Counted from the first letter of the stretch, positions 5,428-13,472 are shown. The stretch is 26,038 nt of DNA from Candidatus Borrarchaeota archaeon (GCA_016840645.1 JAEORY010000007.1:1-26038), one strand, 5' to 3'. Numbers and translations are program-made. The notes: a model not told the origin generated them from the letters alone.

Positions 5428-7365
5428 ATGGTTGTGATCACAACGCAAAAAAAGATTAAGCTAAGTCTACCACTAATCGTGTTTCTTTGTATGCTCTTAG
5501 TGATCTCACCAATTCCAACACAAGCTATCAGTTATTCCACAACCACCTATGATTTTTATGGTACTGGAAGTCTAGCGAACACCAATGATAATGAAATCAC
5601 ACAAATAAGTGGAACTATTGATTATGGGATTTGGCAACCTTGTGATGATACCCTCAATGGATCACATTACACAGATGATCCTCTAACGAAATGGGTAGTA
5701 GGTGGTAGTGGTACACCACCGTTATATTATGGGCACCATGCAAATACTACTACTGTCTATCAAGGGAATGCCTCAGCATGTTTAACCAACAATGGTACTT
5801 CTGTGAGTACACATGTGTATAAAAAATATCGCGTTGGAGACTCGTTTGACCCTCATAACATGTGGATTGCACAAGCTATTCTGTTAGAGGAATCAGCTAC
5901 TAACGAATTTGGACATGTCGCGATTCAGGTTCAAGATGACTTGGGTTCCGCGCTTGGTCAAGTTGATTATTTTGTCTATAATAATTCCGCTAGTCATTCA
6001 GACGCGGGGTCTAGTGATCGAGTACGCATAGGAAATAATACAAACGAATGGTATTATTTTAGTAGGAATGTTACTTCTGAATTAGTTGATTCTGGTGGTG
6101 CTGAACTTACGAGTGCCCACCTTGATGATATTTACTATGTTGAAATAACATTCTATCTCTCAGGTACAAGTAATACCTTACGTGGATTTTTCGATAGTTT
6201 TTTACTCATTGGGCATGAAGATGTGAATTATCCTGAGCCCTCCCATGATGTTGGAGACCCCATCACCCTCTATGGACCTGAAGGTCTGAACCTTACTTCT
6301 GATGCGGATGATAGAACGCATATTCGTTGTGATTTTGATGACTTTTCAAATCTTGATGATTATAGTAAGCGAATCGTCTATACTGGAACACCAACAGGAA
6401 CTCCACACCTTTCAAGTTCTCTGAATGTTGATGATGCAGGATATACGTTGTGGAATAGAACGATTGCACAATTAACGAATAATACATGGAATGTCTATAG
6501 TACCATTGAAAGTTACATTGGAGACAATATTGATGGTCAATATGCAGATATGAATGCCTTTGAAAGTGAGGCCATTCTTATTTTTTCACTTAGTTTTCGT
6601 ACCACTACTGAAGACGCGAATGGAGGCAACGGCGATGGTAACGGTGGAGATGGAGACGGTGACGGTGATACAGGTGACGGTGGTGGAGGTGGTGGTGGTA
6701 ATGGCGGGGATGGCGGTGAAGTCAGTGAATCACTCAAAATGGTGATAGAAACCGATAAGAAAAACTATCATTGGGGAGATCTCATTTATGTTGATGTGTA
6801 TTTGATTTACGCGAAATCTGTATCTAGCGAATACGTGAAAATAGCATTTGACTCGTATGATCTCGGATATGCAGAGAAGATAGGAGATAAACATTACCAA
6901 GCTATCATTGATTCTACAATTTATGTACAAACGTATGGCGAGCATGTGATCTATGTAGAAGCTGATACGAATGTACATGATAAAGTGACTGATAGCGTCA
7001 CAGTAAATGTTGTGCAATTTGTAGGACCTACACAAGCAATTGAGAATTTTCTCTATGCTGGTGGGTCATTAATCACGATTATCAGAGTGGTATTTCTTGG
7101 TGGTATTGCTCTAATCAGTTTAGTATTTGGCAAATTCATCAATACTTACATCCGGGCTTTTGTAGTGGCAGTAGTTGCACTTATCAATGGATTTTTTGGA
7201 TGGGTAGCATATTACTTACAAGCTGAGTTTTGGCCTACATTTCTCACTTTCGGAGATTTTGTATCAAATTTCATGTGGTTTTTTGGTTTGATTGTGTTTG
7301 CTATTACAATGTACACCATACTAAAAAGAAGGAGAGAGGAGAAACACAGTGGGATTCTTACTTGA
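5428..7365 (+). CDS. Large secreted, membrane-anchored surface protein
   Basis: This encodes 645 residues. Residues 1-33 form a signal peptide (basic start, LSLPLIVFLCMLLVISPIP, cleavage near TQA). A long Ser/Thr/Asn-rich, probably beta-sandwich ectodomain follows to about 390. Residues 395-431 are a Gly/Asp/Asn linker. Residues 432-530 resemble a macroglobulin MG2/Ig-like domain (ETDKKNYHWGDLIYVDVYL). The C-terminus has three hydrophobic segments and a basic tail (LKRRREEK), so the tail faces the cytosol. It is the first gene of the operon and overlaps the next by 17 bases. Domain order resembles the 2101-residue protein at 14220. It is likely a structural envelope or adhesin component; no enzyme motif is visible. 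Confidence 0.8.
   Translation: MVVITTQKKIKLSLPLIVFLCMLLVISPIPTQAISYSTTTYDFYGTGSLANTNDNEITQISGTIDYGIWQPCDDTLNGSHYTDDPLTKWVVGGSGTPPLYYGHHANTTTVYQGNASACLTNNGTSVSTHVYKKYRVGDSFDPHNMWIAQAILLEESATNEFGHVAIQVQDDLGSALGQVDYFVYNNSASHSDAGSSDRVRIGNNTNEWYYFSRNVTSELVDSGGAELTSAHLDDIYYVEITFYLSGTSNTLRGFFDSFLLIGHEDVNYPEPSHDVGDPITLYGPEGLNLTSDADDRTHIRCDFDDFSNLDDYSKRIVYTGTPTGTPHLSSSLNVDDAGYTLWNRTIAQLTNNTWNVYSTIESYIGDNIDGQYADMNAFESEAILIFSLSFRTTTEDANGGNGDGNGGDGDGDGDTGDGGGGGGGNGGDGGEVSESLKMVIETDKKNYHWGDLIYVDVYLIYAKSVSSEYVKIAFDSYDLGYAEKIGDKHYQAIIDSTIYVQTYGEHVIYVEADTNVHDKVTDSVTVNVVQFVGPTQAIENFLYAGGSLITIIRVVFLGGIALISLVFGKFINTYIRAFVVAVVALINGFFGWVAYYLQAEFWPTFLTFGDFVSNFMWFFGLIVFAITMYTILKRRREEKHSGILT
6613..6720 (+). repeat. 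Low-complexity Gly/Asp/Asn linker coding sequence
   Basis: GGN and GAY codons alternate irregularly (GGDGDGDGDTGDGGGG-type residues), making a flexible acidic spacer between the ectodomain and the membrane-proximal domain of the 645-residue protein. A similar tract lies at 20010-20090. The Asp-rich spacing could bind divalent cations. Confidence 0.7.
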
Positions 7366-7900
7366 TATTCAATTTAAAAAAGCAGTCTTTTTATCACTTT
7401 TAGGAATTCTCTCGTTCTCAGTCTATGTTGCGCTCCGGTTTCAATTCTTATATATCTTTGTGCTCTTTACTGCATTTACGATAATTATTTCTTTATTGTT
7501 ATTACTTCTTGTTCAGCGAAGTGAGTCTGTACTTGTTTATTTCTTACTTATTGCGTTGTTTTTCTTTTTGCTCTTATTCTCAGGATTTACCTACATAACA
7601 CGATTTACCTTAGACTGGTATATTTTTCACATTTCACTTGAAGGGTTATACAATACCTTGCAACAATTTCGATCTACACGATTTCTCACAGTGTCTTTTA
7701 TTATAGATTCGTTAGTGTTGCCTTTAGTTGTAGGTTTGACTATTGCTTATGTGGTTCATACTTCACGAGTAGGAGACTATAATCAATTTACGCGCAATGT
7801 ACTTCGAGTTTTACTTGTTTCAAGTATAGCATTGATTTTTGTCTCATATGCATTTAACGATATTCTTCTTGTTGAGAATGCTTTAGTAACGATCTCTTAA
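7349..7900 (+). CDS. Polytopic membrane protein, about five TM segments
   Basis: This encodes 183 residues starting at GTG 7349 inside the end of the previous gene, after GGAGAGAGGAG with about nine bases of spacing. Five hydrophobic segments are visible, beginning FLSLLGILSFSVYVALRF and ending VSSIALIFVSYAF, with short charged loops. There are no catalytic or transport motifs. Overlap with the 645-residue gene suggests coupled translation and assembly in the same membrane complex. Family unknown. Confidence 0.75.
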   Translation: MGFLLDIQFKKAVFLSLLGILSFSVYVALRFQFLYIFVLFTAFTIIISLLLLLLVQRSESVLVYFLLIALFFFLLLFSGFTYITRFTLDWYIFHISLEGLYNTLQQFRSTRFLTVSFIIDSLVLPLVVGLTIAYVVHTSRVGDYNQFTRNVLRVLLVSSIALIFVSYAFNDILLVENALVTIS

Positions 7901-7916
7901 TTAAAGGAGGTTTAAC

Positions 7917-8267
7917 ATGGAAACACAAACATTGAAAGGGAGACCTACTTATCATGTGCAACTTCGTAGACAAGGTAGTTTCAAGTTTAAGACCATTCTC
8001 TCAGTAAAACATGATGTTATCAAAGATTTTCCAAAGTTGCTCAATGAATTTCAAAACTTAGACGCTCCACTTGGAGAAGACGAAACAAAGATCATTTTAA
8101 GATGGTTAAAGCGTGGTAAAATAAACAACATTTCTGAAGGAACTCAAGTGCAGATTATCAAAACCACGCCAGGAACACAACAATTTGAGAAGGTTTTCCC
8201 TCCAACTGGTTATGTGCTTGAGTGGAAGGATAGTAGGTTTACCAAACGATTAGCACGAGGTAGATAA
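7917..8267 (+). CDS. Basic soluble protein embedded in the membrane-gene operon
   Basis: This encodes 116 residues with a strong site AAAGGAGG seven bases before ATG. It has no hydrophobic segment and a high Lys/Arg content, including the C-terminus FTKRLARGR. Beta-like stretches (TYHVQLRRQGSFKFKTILSV) alternate with charged helices (LGEDETKIILRWLKRGK). It is the only clearly cytosolic small protein among the membrane genes from 5428 to 11320, so it may bind nucleic acid or the cytosolic face of the complex. I do not recognise the family. Confidence 0.74.
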   Translation: METQTLKGRPTYHVQLRRQGSFKFKTILSVKHDVIKDFPKLLNEFQNLDAPLGEDETKIILRWLKRGKINNISEGTQVQIIKTTPGTQQFEKVFPPTGYVLEWKDSRFTKRLARGR

Positions 8268-8278
8268 AACTGAGTCTT

Positions 8279-8602
8279 ATGAGTCTTTTAGGATTAATAA
8301 CTCCTCTCATGGCACTTTCGATTATCCTTCCAGCCTTACTTGTAGGTTTAGCATATATGGTTGGTAGGGTAGCATTCAAAATAATTTCACTCTGTATTTT
8401 TTATATGTCATTAGCACTTACTACCTTTGAGATTTTATCTTCTGAAGTATATAGTATTGTGTTAGCGATCTTTTCAATTTCTCCAGAATTAGCGATTGCA
8501 TTTGCCTTTTTTTCAGGGATTGGTGCAAAATACACTTTTTGTTTGCTTTATGGTTTACTCCTAGGAGTTTCTGTATGGCGAGTAAAACAACGAGGAATGT
8601 AA
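8279..8602 (+). CDS. Small membrane protein, about three TM segments
   Basis: This encodes 107 residues starting at ATG 8279, 12 bases after the previous stop. No good binding site is visible, so translation may depend on coupling. Hydrophobic segments cover most of the chain (GLITPLMALSIILPALLVGL, IISLCIFYMSLALTTFEIL, then LAIAFAFFSGIG and a final helix), ending in a basic tail (WRVKQRGM). Nothing identifies the function. Spacing and strand place it in the same operon. Confidence 0.68.
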   Translation: MSLLGLITPLMALSIILPALLVGLAYMVGRVAFKIISLCIFYMSLALTTFEILSSEVYSIVLAIFSISPELAIAFAFFSGIGAKYTFCLLYGLLLGVSVWRVKQRGM

Positions 8603-8603
8603 T

Positions 8604-8819
8604 GTGCAACTAAAAACCTTTCCAGGATTTCTTATTTTGCTCATACTTGCATGTGTTTTAGATCTTACCATGCTTGTGAAAACCTATCAAGGTGAAGGAT
8701 TGCTCAATAATATGTATGCGATTTATTTCTTTTGGATTCTTGCATTTAGTCTTATTATCGCGTTTATCTTGATTTATAGCAATGCTAAAAGACAATTAGC
8801 AACAGTGGAGGATTTCTAG
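8604..8819 (+). CDS. Small two-TM membrane protein
   Basis: This encodes 71 residues starting at GTG 8604, one base after the previous stop, with GAGG about ten bases upstream. There are two hydrophobic segments (GFLILLILACVLDLTMLV and FFWILAFSLIIAFILIY) with a short polar loop and a cytosolic-type tail (SNAKRQLATVEDF). Its TAG stop shares a base with the GTG start of the protease gene that follows, indicating coupled expression. Family unknown. Confidence 0.68.
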   Translation: MQLKTFPGFLILLILACVLDLTMLVKTYQGEGLLNNMYAIYFFWILAFSLIIAFILIYSNAKRQLATVEDF

Positions 8820-9445
8820 TGCTTGTTTCATTATTAATTCTCATGGTTGTGTGTGGGATATTTACAGGGTTAGGATTCTACTATGTATATTCGATTACCT
8901 CAAGGCATCCTACACTTCCAATTGCTAGTTCTCAAAATCTGTTGCTTAATCTTGTCTCTATTCTCTCAGGGATTAGCGCGCTCTTTCTTGCGAATTTTGT
9001 AGTATTGTTCTTTTTCTTAGTATTTGGTATTGAGACAGGTTTAGAATCTTTGGTAATCGCTATAAACATTGTTCCACAACTAACAATGAGCGAAGTGTTC
9101 GTCATACCTCAGATATTATCACTATTGATTATCTCAATAGTAATTATCGCGTTTGCAGAAGAATTGCTCCGTATTATGCCTTTTGTTGCTGCAAAAGCGC
9201 ATCCTCAAGTTTTTCAAAACAAGGGTTCTATTCTCTCATTAGTGCTTTTTGTATCAACTATTTTTCTGACAAGTTTATGGTTTGGTTTTCTTCATTTGAA
9301 CAATTTCGCATATTTGTGTATTGCAACTATTGCAGGGATATTTCTCTCAATACAGATTACGCTCACCGATAACATCCTTTCGGTGGTTTTTACACATGGG
9401 TTATATGATTTCATTCTTTTTAGTCTTACATTAGGAGTCATTTAG
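8819..9445 (+). CDS. CPBP/PrsW-like intramembrane metalloprotease
   Basis: This encodes 208 residues with about six TM segments. It shows the three-part signature of the type II CAAX protease (CPBP) superfamily: AEELLR with E114, E115 and R118 in one helix; FGFLH with F155 and H159; and HGLYD with H193 and D197. The family uses these Glu and His residues to bind catalytic zinc and cleave within or near membranes; some members process signal or prenylated peptides and others are linked to immunity or bacteriocin tolerance. The first motif is EExxR rather than the usual EExxxR, so it sits between CPBP and PrsW patterns. The GTG start has GGAGG seven bases upstream. Neighbours suggest it may process the secreted surface proteins (inference). 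Confidence 0.72.
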   Translation: MLVSLLILMVVCGIFTGLGFYYVYSITSRHPTLPIASSQNLLLNLVSILSGISALFLANFVVLFFFLVFGIETGLESLVIAINIVPQLTMSEVFVIPQILSLLIISIVIIAFAEELLRIMPFVAAKAHPQVFQNKGSILSLVLFVSTIFLTSLWFGFLHLNNFAYLCIATIAGIFLSIQITLTDNILSVVFTHGLYDFILFSLTLGVI

Positions 9446-9455
9446 AGGAGGTGAT

Positions 9456-10037
9456 ATGTTGAAAGGAAAATTATTCATACTTGGTTTTCTTATCATATTG
9501 CTAGGTTTTGTTACGCCAACTATTCTTCTGACTACTCTTCCAACTGACAAACTCCATACAGTTACTACTAATGATGTCACAGTAACCACTTCGCCACAAA
9601 CATCGCTTGATATTACCTATAGCAAAGAAGCACAAACAACAACCTTGAGGATTTGGACTATACAAGAGTTAAACATTGAAGGTGAAGTAGTAAAAACGAT
9701 GGATATTACCAAAGATAACTTGAAATCACATGAAATTACAAAGCATATCTCACCTCAAGAAATCGTGGTTACATATCACTATCCAAATGTGGTTTCAGCA
9801 TCTGGCAAACCTACTACTCTGAAATTCACTATTACCCCAACTGCCAATGGAATTCAGATAGTAGGGAAACTCATAGATTTTGCGATTGATAGCAAAGGAT
9901 GCACCTTCATAATGAATTATCAGCAAGATGGTGTTGGATACCAATTCGCGTTTGACACATACACATTTACAATGCTTAGCGAATTCAGTACAACAAAGAA
10001 AGCATGGTTTAGCATAATGGATGCACTACTTCTCTAA
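9456..10037 (+). CDS. Secreted or N-anchored beta-rich protein
   Basis: This encodes 193 residues. A basic start and a hydrophobic core (LFILGFLIILLGFVTPTILL) form a signal peptide or anchor. The rest is Thr-rich and strand-rich, with no second clear TM. A full GGAGGTGA (9447-9454) lies just upstream: the ATG at 9456 is only one base away, while the TTG at 9459 has the four-base spacing seen elsewhere in this window, so the real start may be 9459. The ectodomain loosely recalls the secreted protein at 22632 in length and style. A poly-T tract follows the stop. Function unknown. Confidence 0.74.
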   Translation: MLKGKLFILGFLIILLGFVTPTILLTTLPTDKLHTVTTNDVTVTTSPQTSLDITYSKEAQTTTLRIWTIQELNIEGEVVKTMDITKDNLKSHEITKHISPQEIVVTYHYPNVVSASGKPTTLKFTITPTANGIQIVGKLIDFAIDSKGCTFIMNYQQDGVGYQFAFDTYTFTMLSEFSTTKKAWFSIMDALLL

Positions 10038-10087
10038 ACTTCAACCTTTTTTTGGTTTTTTTCTACATGACACTTGGAGGTTTTTTC

Positions 10088-10390
10088 TTGGAGAAAAAAC
10101 AAAGTCTTATAGTTATTCTTGCAGTGTTATTTGATCTTGTCGATTATTTAGGTGGTTTTATTCCCTTCTTAGGGGATGCTCTTGATGTACTTTATGTTCT
10201 TCTTAGTGTTATGATTATTTTAGCATTTGATAGAAATCTCAGGCATTCAGGTCCTCCACTTTTCATTTATATTATGATAGAACTTGTGCTAGGAATTATC
10301 ACACTTGGAGTTGCTGATTTTATTCCTAGTGGAATTATTGGTCTTATTGTGAGAAATCAAATTGAAAAGAAAGAAGGTGAGCCTTTCTAA
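10088..10390 (+). CDS. Small membrane protein, two to three TM segments
   Basis: GGAGGT at 10076-10081 lies six bases before TTG 10088, so I start there (100 residues); the frame could extend to TTG 10052 without a site. Hydrophobic parts include SLIVILAVLFDLVDYLGGFI and a C-terminal helix with ADFIPSGIIGLIV. The chain has FDLVDYLGG and PFLGDALDVLY motifs typical of a family of small archaeal membrane proteins of unknown role that I recognise only by pattern. It shares one base with the next gene (TAATG). The T-rich 10038-10087 gap could act as a partial terminator. Confidence 0.7.
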   Translation: MEKKQSLIVILAVLFDLVDYLGGFIPFLGDALDVLYVLLSVMIILAFDRNLRHSGPPLFIYIMIELVLGIITLGVADFIPSGIIGLIVRNQIEKKEGEPF

Positions 10391-10668
10391 TGCCACGTGC
10401 TAAACATTCAACTCAAACAGTAATGTTAATACTTATCTTAGGCGTTATGCTAGGTACTATACTTTCACAAACTTTTAAACCATTGATTGAGTATTCATTC
10501 AATTTATATCATGTGTTTGCACTTTCCTTTTTTCCACAGAAAGGAGTACATCTTTCCGAAATACAGACATTATTATTTTTGTTCACTATTGATGCCACGT
10601 TAGTATGTGGTGTGATTATTCCTTTAGTTATTCTCATTGAAAAGAAAACGAAACTTCAGATCACTTAG
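10390..10668 (+). CDS. Small two-TM membrane protein
   Basis: This encodes 92 residues starting at ATG 10390, overlapping the previous stop by one base, with GAAGGTGAG about 7 bases upstream. The N-terminus is basic, followed by one TM (VMLILILGVMLGTILSQTF), an extracytoplasmic loop of about 30 residues, and a second TM (IDATLVCGVIIPLVILIE) with a Lys-rich tail. This puts both ends in the cytosol. No family is recognised. Confidence 0.72.
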   Translation: MPRAKHSTQTVMLILILGVMLGTILSQTFKPLIEYSFNLYHVFALSFFPQKGVHLSEIQTLLFLFTIDATLVCGVIIPLVILIEKKTKLQIT

Positions 10669-10682
10669 AAGGAGGTGATCAC

Positions 10683-10958
10683 ATAGGAAAACTAACTGGA
10701 TGGTGGGTACTCAAGTGGCTTTCCGTGATCGTAACTTGTATAGGTCTATTTGGTTTAGCATTTTATCTAGGTTATACGTATGTTGTACTAGACGTTACAG
10801 AAAAGGCTTCACTTTATAATTTCTTAGCAACACGCTTCCCCTTTGATGCAACCTTCTTGTTGAATGGTCCTTTGGTTATAATGCTATCATTAATAGGTGC
10901 ATTATTTGCGTTTATTAGTCATAAACAACATCAAAAAGCAGTTGGAGGGCCTCTTTAG
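10683..10958 (+). CDS. Two-TM membrane protein, probable AUA start
   Basis: A perfect GGAGGTGA at 10671-10678 is followed by four bases and then ATA at 10683-10685, the same geometry as the UUG starts in this window. The frame stays open from there, giving 91 residues beginning GKLTGWWVLKWLSVIV. The first standard start, GTG at 10725, has no binding site and would remove the amphipathic lead into TM1, giving 77 residues. Two TM segments are visible (around VTCIGLFGLAFYLGYTYVV and PLVIMLSLIGALFAFI) with a 35-residue loop. If AUA is wrong, 10725 is the fallback start. Family unknown. Confidence 0.62.
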   Translation: MGKLTGWWVLKWLSVIVTCIGLFGLAFYLGYTYVVLDVTEKASLYNFLATRFPFDATFLLNGPLVIMLSLIGALFAFISHKQHQKAVGGPL

Positions 10959-11017
10959 TTTAATCTTTTTTTATGTTTTTTTCTACACAAGGAGATGATT
11001 TTATCCCAGGTGAAATT

Positions 11018-11320
11018 GTGCTATTGCCCCTAATAGGTTTGCTACTTGCAATATATATTAGCATAATTAATATCTTTGAATTTCATGTGCTTGGTAGTTT
11101 ACCTTTAGCGTTTGGTTTTGAAATAACTACTCTTTACTTGAGTTTGCTAGTAACATTCATTGCGCTTTTCTTATGGATACTCATTGCGCTAATTGTGTTT
11201 AAACATGCAAAAAAACACAGTAAACATCCTAAATCATGGGCTGTTGTCACGCTTTTGATAGGGATGTTTGGAGTTCTTTTATATCTCTTATTTGGTAGGA
11301 AAGGAGGTGGACCTGCTTAA
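11018..11320 (+). CDS. PLDc_N-like small membrane protein, paralogue of the gene at 20489
   Basis: GGTGA (11009-11013) lies four bases before GTG 11018, giving 100 residues; a longer frame from ATG 10973 lacks a site. The C-terminus (FKHAKKHSKHPKSWAVVTLL, then GMFGVLLYLLFGRK) follows the two-helix pattern of the phospholipase D N-terminal-like membrane domain: TM, basic loop with K-x-P-x-x-W, TM with G-x-x-G-x-L-x-Y, then RK. The same pattern occurs in the protein at 20489. An extra N-terminal TM (LIGLLLAIYISIINI) precedes it. It overlaps the next gene by one base. Function of such domains is generally unknown. Confidence 0.72.
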   Translation: MLLPLIGLLLAIYISIINIFEFHVLGSLPLAFGFEITTLYLSLLVTFIALFLWILIALIVFKHAKKHSKHPKSWAVVTLLIGMFGVLLYLLFGRKGGGPA

Positions 11321-12201
11321 TGAGTTATTATTCTACCGAAATGGGAAGAACCGAAGGCTACAGAACTTATAGAAACATGAATGAACGACAAGTCAGAGAT
11401 GTCTCAGAATTATATAATGCTGGAGATGAAGGCTTAGATCCACGCGAAATGCGTTCAACTCCTTATGAGCGTCAATATATCAAAGAAAAACGTATTATGA
11501 AATATGATAAGCGTGAACGGAGATGGAAATTAACATTATTAGGACTTGGATTTGTGGGTTTTCTGATACTCTCAGGAGTTTTGTTCTATAACAGAAAAAC
11601 GAATTCTACTACACCTACTCCTACACAAGTAAGAAGCACCACAACTCAACCATCACCAACTACAGTAACTACACCAGAACAACGAACCTATCAACTACCT
11701 TCTCTTGGAGAGACCGTATCAAAAGAAACTGATGAGGGCAAAGCGAAGACTACTGAAATCCCTTGGATGCGCGAGACATGGGAACAAGAATCGTATGTTG
11801 ATGAAACTGAACCACGAATTTCAGAGGATTTTGTCACGCAATATGGAAGTACAGGAACAGGTGGATTTTTAGATTTTCAGAATGAGATAGGGAGTGAAAG
11901 CACTGGAGGCTTTTACGATATACGAGAGTCTCAACAATATCAAGAATACACAGCTGGAAAACCTTGGTGGGAGACAATAGGCCAACCTACTGATGAATCA
12001 CTAGAAGAACAAGAATCAATCATGGGTGGAATTGTATGGAATCCAAAGGCTACTACACAACCAAAAGAAACAACTGAGCAACCTGAATCAATAATGAGTG
12101 GAATTACATGGTCTCCAACAAAGACAACAACTAAAGAAACAACAGAGAATCCCAATGCAGCAGTATTGCCTTGGTTACGTGCAGTACGAAGACGCAAATA
12201 G
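11320..12201 (+). CDS. Bitopic protein with basic N-terminus and Thr-rich repeat tail
   Basis: This encodes 293 residues. Residues 1-67 are polar and basic at the membrane side (YIKEKRIMKYDKRERRWK). One TM follows (about 70-91), then a Thr/Pro/Ser stalk and an acidic, Trp-containing ectodomain. Near the C-terminus a unit of about 30 residues occurs twice, with ESIMxGIxWxP followed by a KETTE-containing Thr stretch, before a basic end (LPWLRAVRRRK). Positive-inside logic places the N-terminus in the cytosol. AAAGGAGGTGG lies ten bases before the ATG. It is likely surface-exposed and possibly O-glycosylated. Its position after the PLDc_N-like gene parallels the gene at 21751. Confidence 0.77.
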   Translation: MSYYSTEMGRTEGYRTYRNMNERQVRDVSELYNAGDEGLDPREMRSTPYERQYIKEKRIMKYDKRERRWKLTLLGLGFVGFLILSGVLFYNRKTNSTTPTPTQVRSTTTQPSPTTVTTPEQRTYQLPSLGETVSKETDEGKAKTTEIPWMRETWEQESYVDETEPRISEDFVTQYGSTGTGGFLDFQNEIGSESTGGFYDIRESQQYQEYTAGKPWWETIGQPTDESLEEQESIMGGIVWNPKATTQPKETTEQPESIMSGITWSPTKTTTKETTENPNAAVLPWLRAVRRRK

Positions 12202-12209
12202 TACAATCA

Positions 12210-12217
12210 TTTTTTTT
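12210..12217 (+). terminator. Candidate oligo-T terminator
   Basis: Eight consecutive T residues begin nine bases after the stop of the preceding gene and before a 100-base gap holding a new promoter. Archaeal RNA polymerase terminates at U-rich tracts without a required hairpin. Read-through remains possible. Confidence 0.45.
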
Positions 12218-12232
12218 CAAAACATATTTTCT

Positions 12233-12310
12233 GAATTTCAAACTTTACACCAACAAAACTAGTGGGATATTTTCGCGCGCTAATATTTTTTGATTCGAAT
12301 TTCAAACTTT
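12233..12310 (+). promoter_or_regulatory. Internal promoter with a 14-bp direct repeat
   Basis: GAATTTCAAACTTT occurs at 12233-12246 and again at 12297-12310, 64 bp apart. Between them lie CGCGCGC (12274-12280) and an AT-rich TATA-like TAATATTTTTT (12281-12291). The next gene starts at 12321 with GGTGA at 12311-12315. This gap is the longest break in the plus-strand run and probably starts a second transcription unit. Confidence 0.45.
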
Positions 12311-12320
12311 GGTGAATAAA

Positions 12321-13472
12321 ATGAAACATAAGTTGATATTTACAGCAAAAGCAAGTAGTGTCATTTTATCGCTACTGTTAATTGCAAGTTTTATTACTCC
12401 TTATGCTCATTTATCATTTTTACAACCACTTCAGGCAATACCTTCAGGTTTTGAAGGTCCTTCAAATGAATTTGCTGCTATTACCTTCCACAATCAAAAA
12501 GGATATGTTGGCACAAAGGCAGTAACGATTGATGGAACTTTTTCTGCAAGCAAACAACCTGAGTATGCTTCAGTATGGTCTTGGAGTGACCCTCAAAATG
12601 TGTGGTTTGATGTGGACGGTGCCAAAAGAGGATGTCCTGATATAGTGTTAATGACAAGTGGTTTTGCCCAAGTGGATGAGCACTATCAAACTACTTCAAA
12701 ACCAGTAGACACCGTAGAATATGATATTATGCAAGATGGGCAAACCTACCATGTGATCACCTATCTCTATTTCTTTAGAGCATATGTCACCTTCGAAGTA
12801 CAAGGCGATGAGGATTATCTAGGTGCGCATGTTGATGAGATAGACTGGAAAGTAAGTGGTGATATCTATCTCAAAGTGGGGATCAACAGATGGATTCGTA
12901 CTGAACAAACCAATCAGATGTTTGCAGGATTACTACACATAGAAATGGTCGACATACGTGGTGATGAGGATTTACCCTCAGATAGCGATATTGTTCCTAA
13001 TTCTGTACCCGCAGCGATGTCTATGATGTCTTCGGTAGGAGGGCAACAGTATGGGCAATTCGAGTTTGACGACCTAGCTCAAGGATGGCAAAACCCTGAT
13101 GCACTTCCAGATAAAGCATATTACAAGGTGTCACTACGGGATTTCAAAAGTGGCAAAAAACTACTAGAGAACAAGGTAGTCAATCCATGGGTGAAGACCA
13201 CCTTTGTCATTAAAATGATTGTGAGTAAGCGTTTTGTTAGAACGCAACAACAACAAGCTGAGGATCAAGACCCTTGGATTAACACAGGAAAAACATGGTT
13301 AGATGAGTTTCGAGATATACTCAATGAACTGTTATGGGGAGTAGATATTCTTGAAAATCTCTTGAGGTTATTACCTTACCTATTGCTTGCAGCAGCCATT
13401 TTAGTGGGTATATTTATGCTCACATTAATTTTCAATCGACCACGAGAACCGGAGGTTGTATATGTTGGTTAA
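12321..13472 (+). CDS. Secreted, C-terminally anchored surface protein
   Basis: This encodes 383 residues. A signal peptide (KHKLIFTAKASSVILSLLLI, cleavage near LQA) precedes a beta-rich ectodomain with many Asp and Trp residues (SVWSWSDPQNVWFDVDGAKR). The C-terminal TM (LLPYLLLAAAILVGIFMLTL) has a short tail. The ATG at 12321 is set by GGTGA at 12311; the frame extends to TTG 12309 but without a site. The gene ends inside the start of the next (11-base overlap). It is the first gene after the internal promoter. It is probably an envelope component; no catalytic motif is recognised. Confidence 0.78.
   Translation: MKHKLIFTAKASSVILSLLLIASFITPYAHLSFLQPLQAIPSGFEGPSNEFAAITFHNQKGYVGTKAVTIDGTFSASKQPEYASVWSWSDPQNVWFDVDGAKRGCPDIVLMTSGFAQVDEHYQTTSKPVDTVEYDIMQDGQTYHVITYLYFFRAYVTFEVQGDEDYLGAHVDEIDWKVSGDIYLKVGINRWIRTEQTNQMFAGLLHIEMVDIRGDEDLPSDSDIVPNSVPAAMSMMSSVGGQQYGQFEFDDLAQGWQNPDALPDKAYYKVSLRDFKSGKKLLENKVVNPWVKTTFVIKMIVSKRFVRTQQQQAEDQDPWINTGKTWLDEFRDILNELLWGVDILENLLRLLPYLLLAAAILVGIFMLTLIFNRPREPEVVYVG

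Noticed and set aside
6537..6737. Minus-strand Pro/Ser-rich frame
   Set aside because: It is the antisense reading of the Gly/Asp linker of the 645-residue gene; GGN/GAY codons read as Pro and Ser. No ribosome site or promoter is visible.
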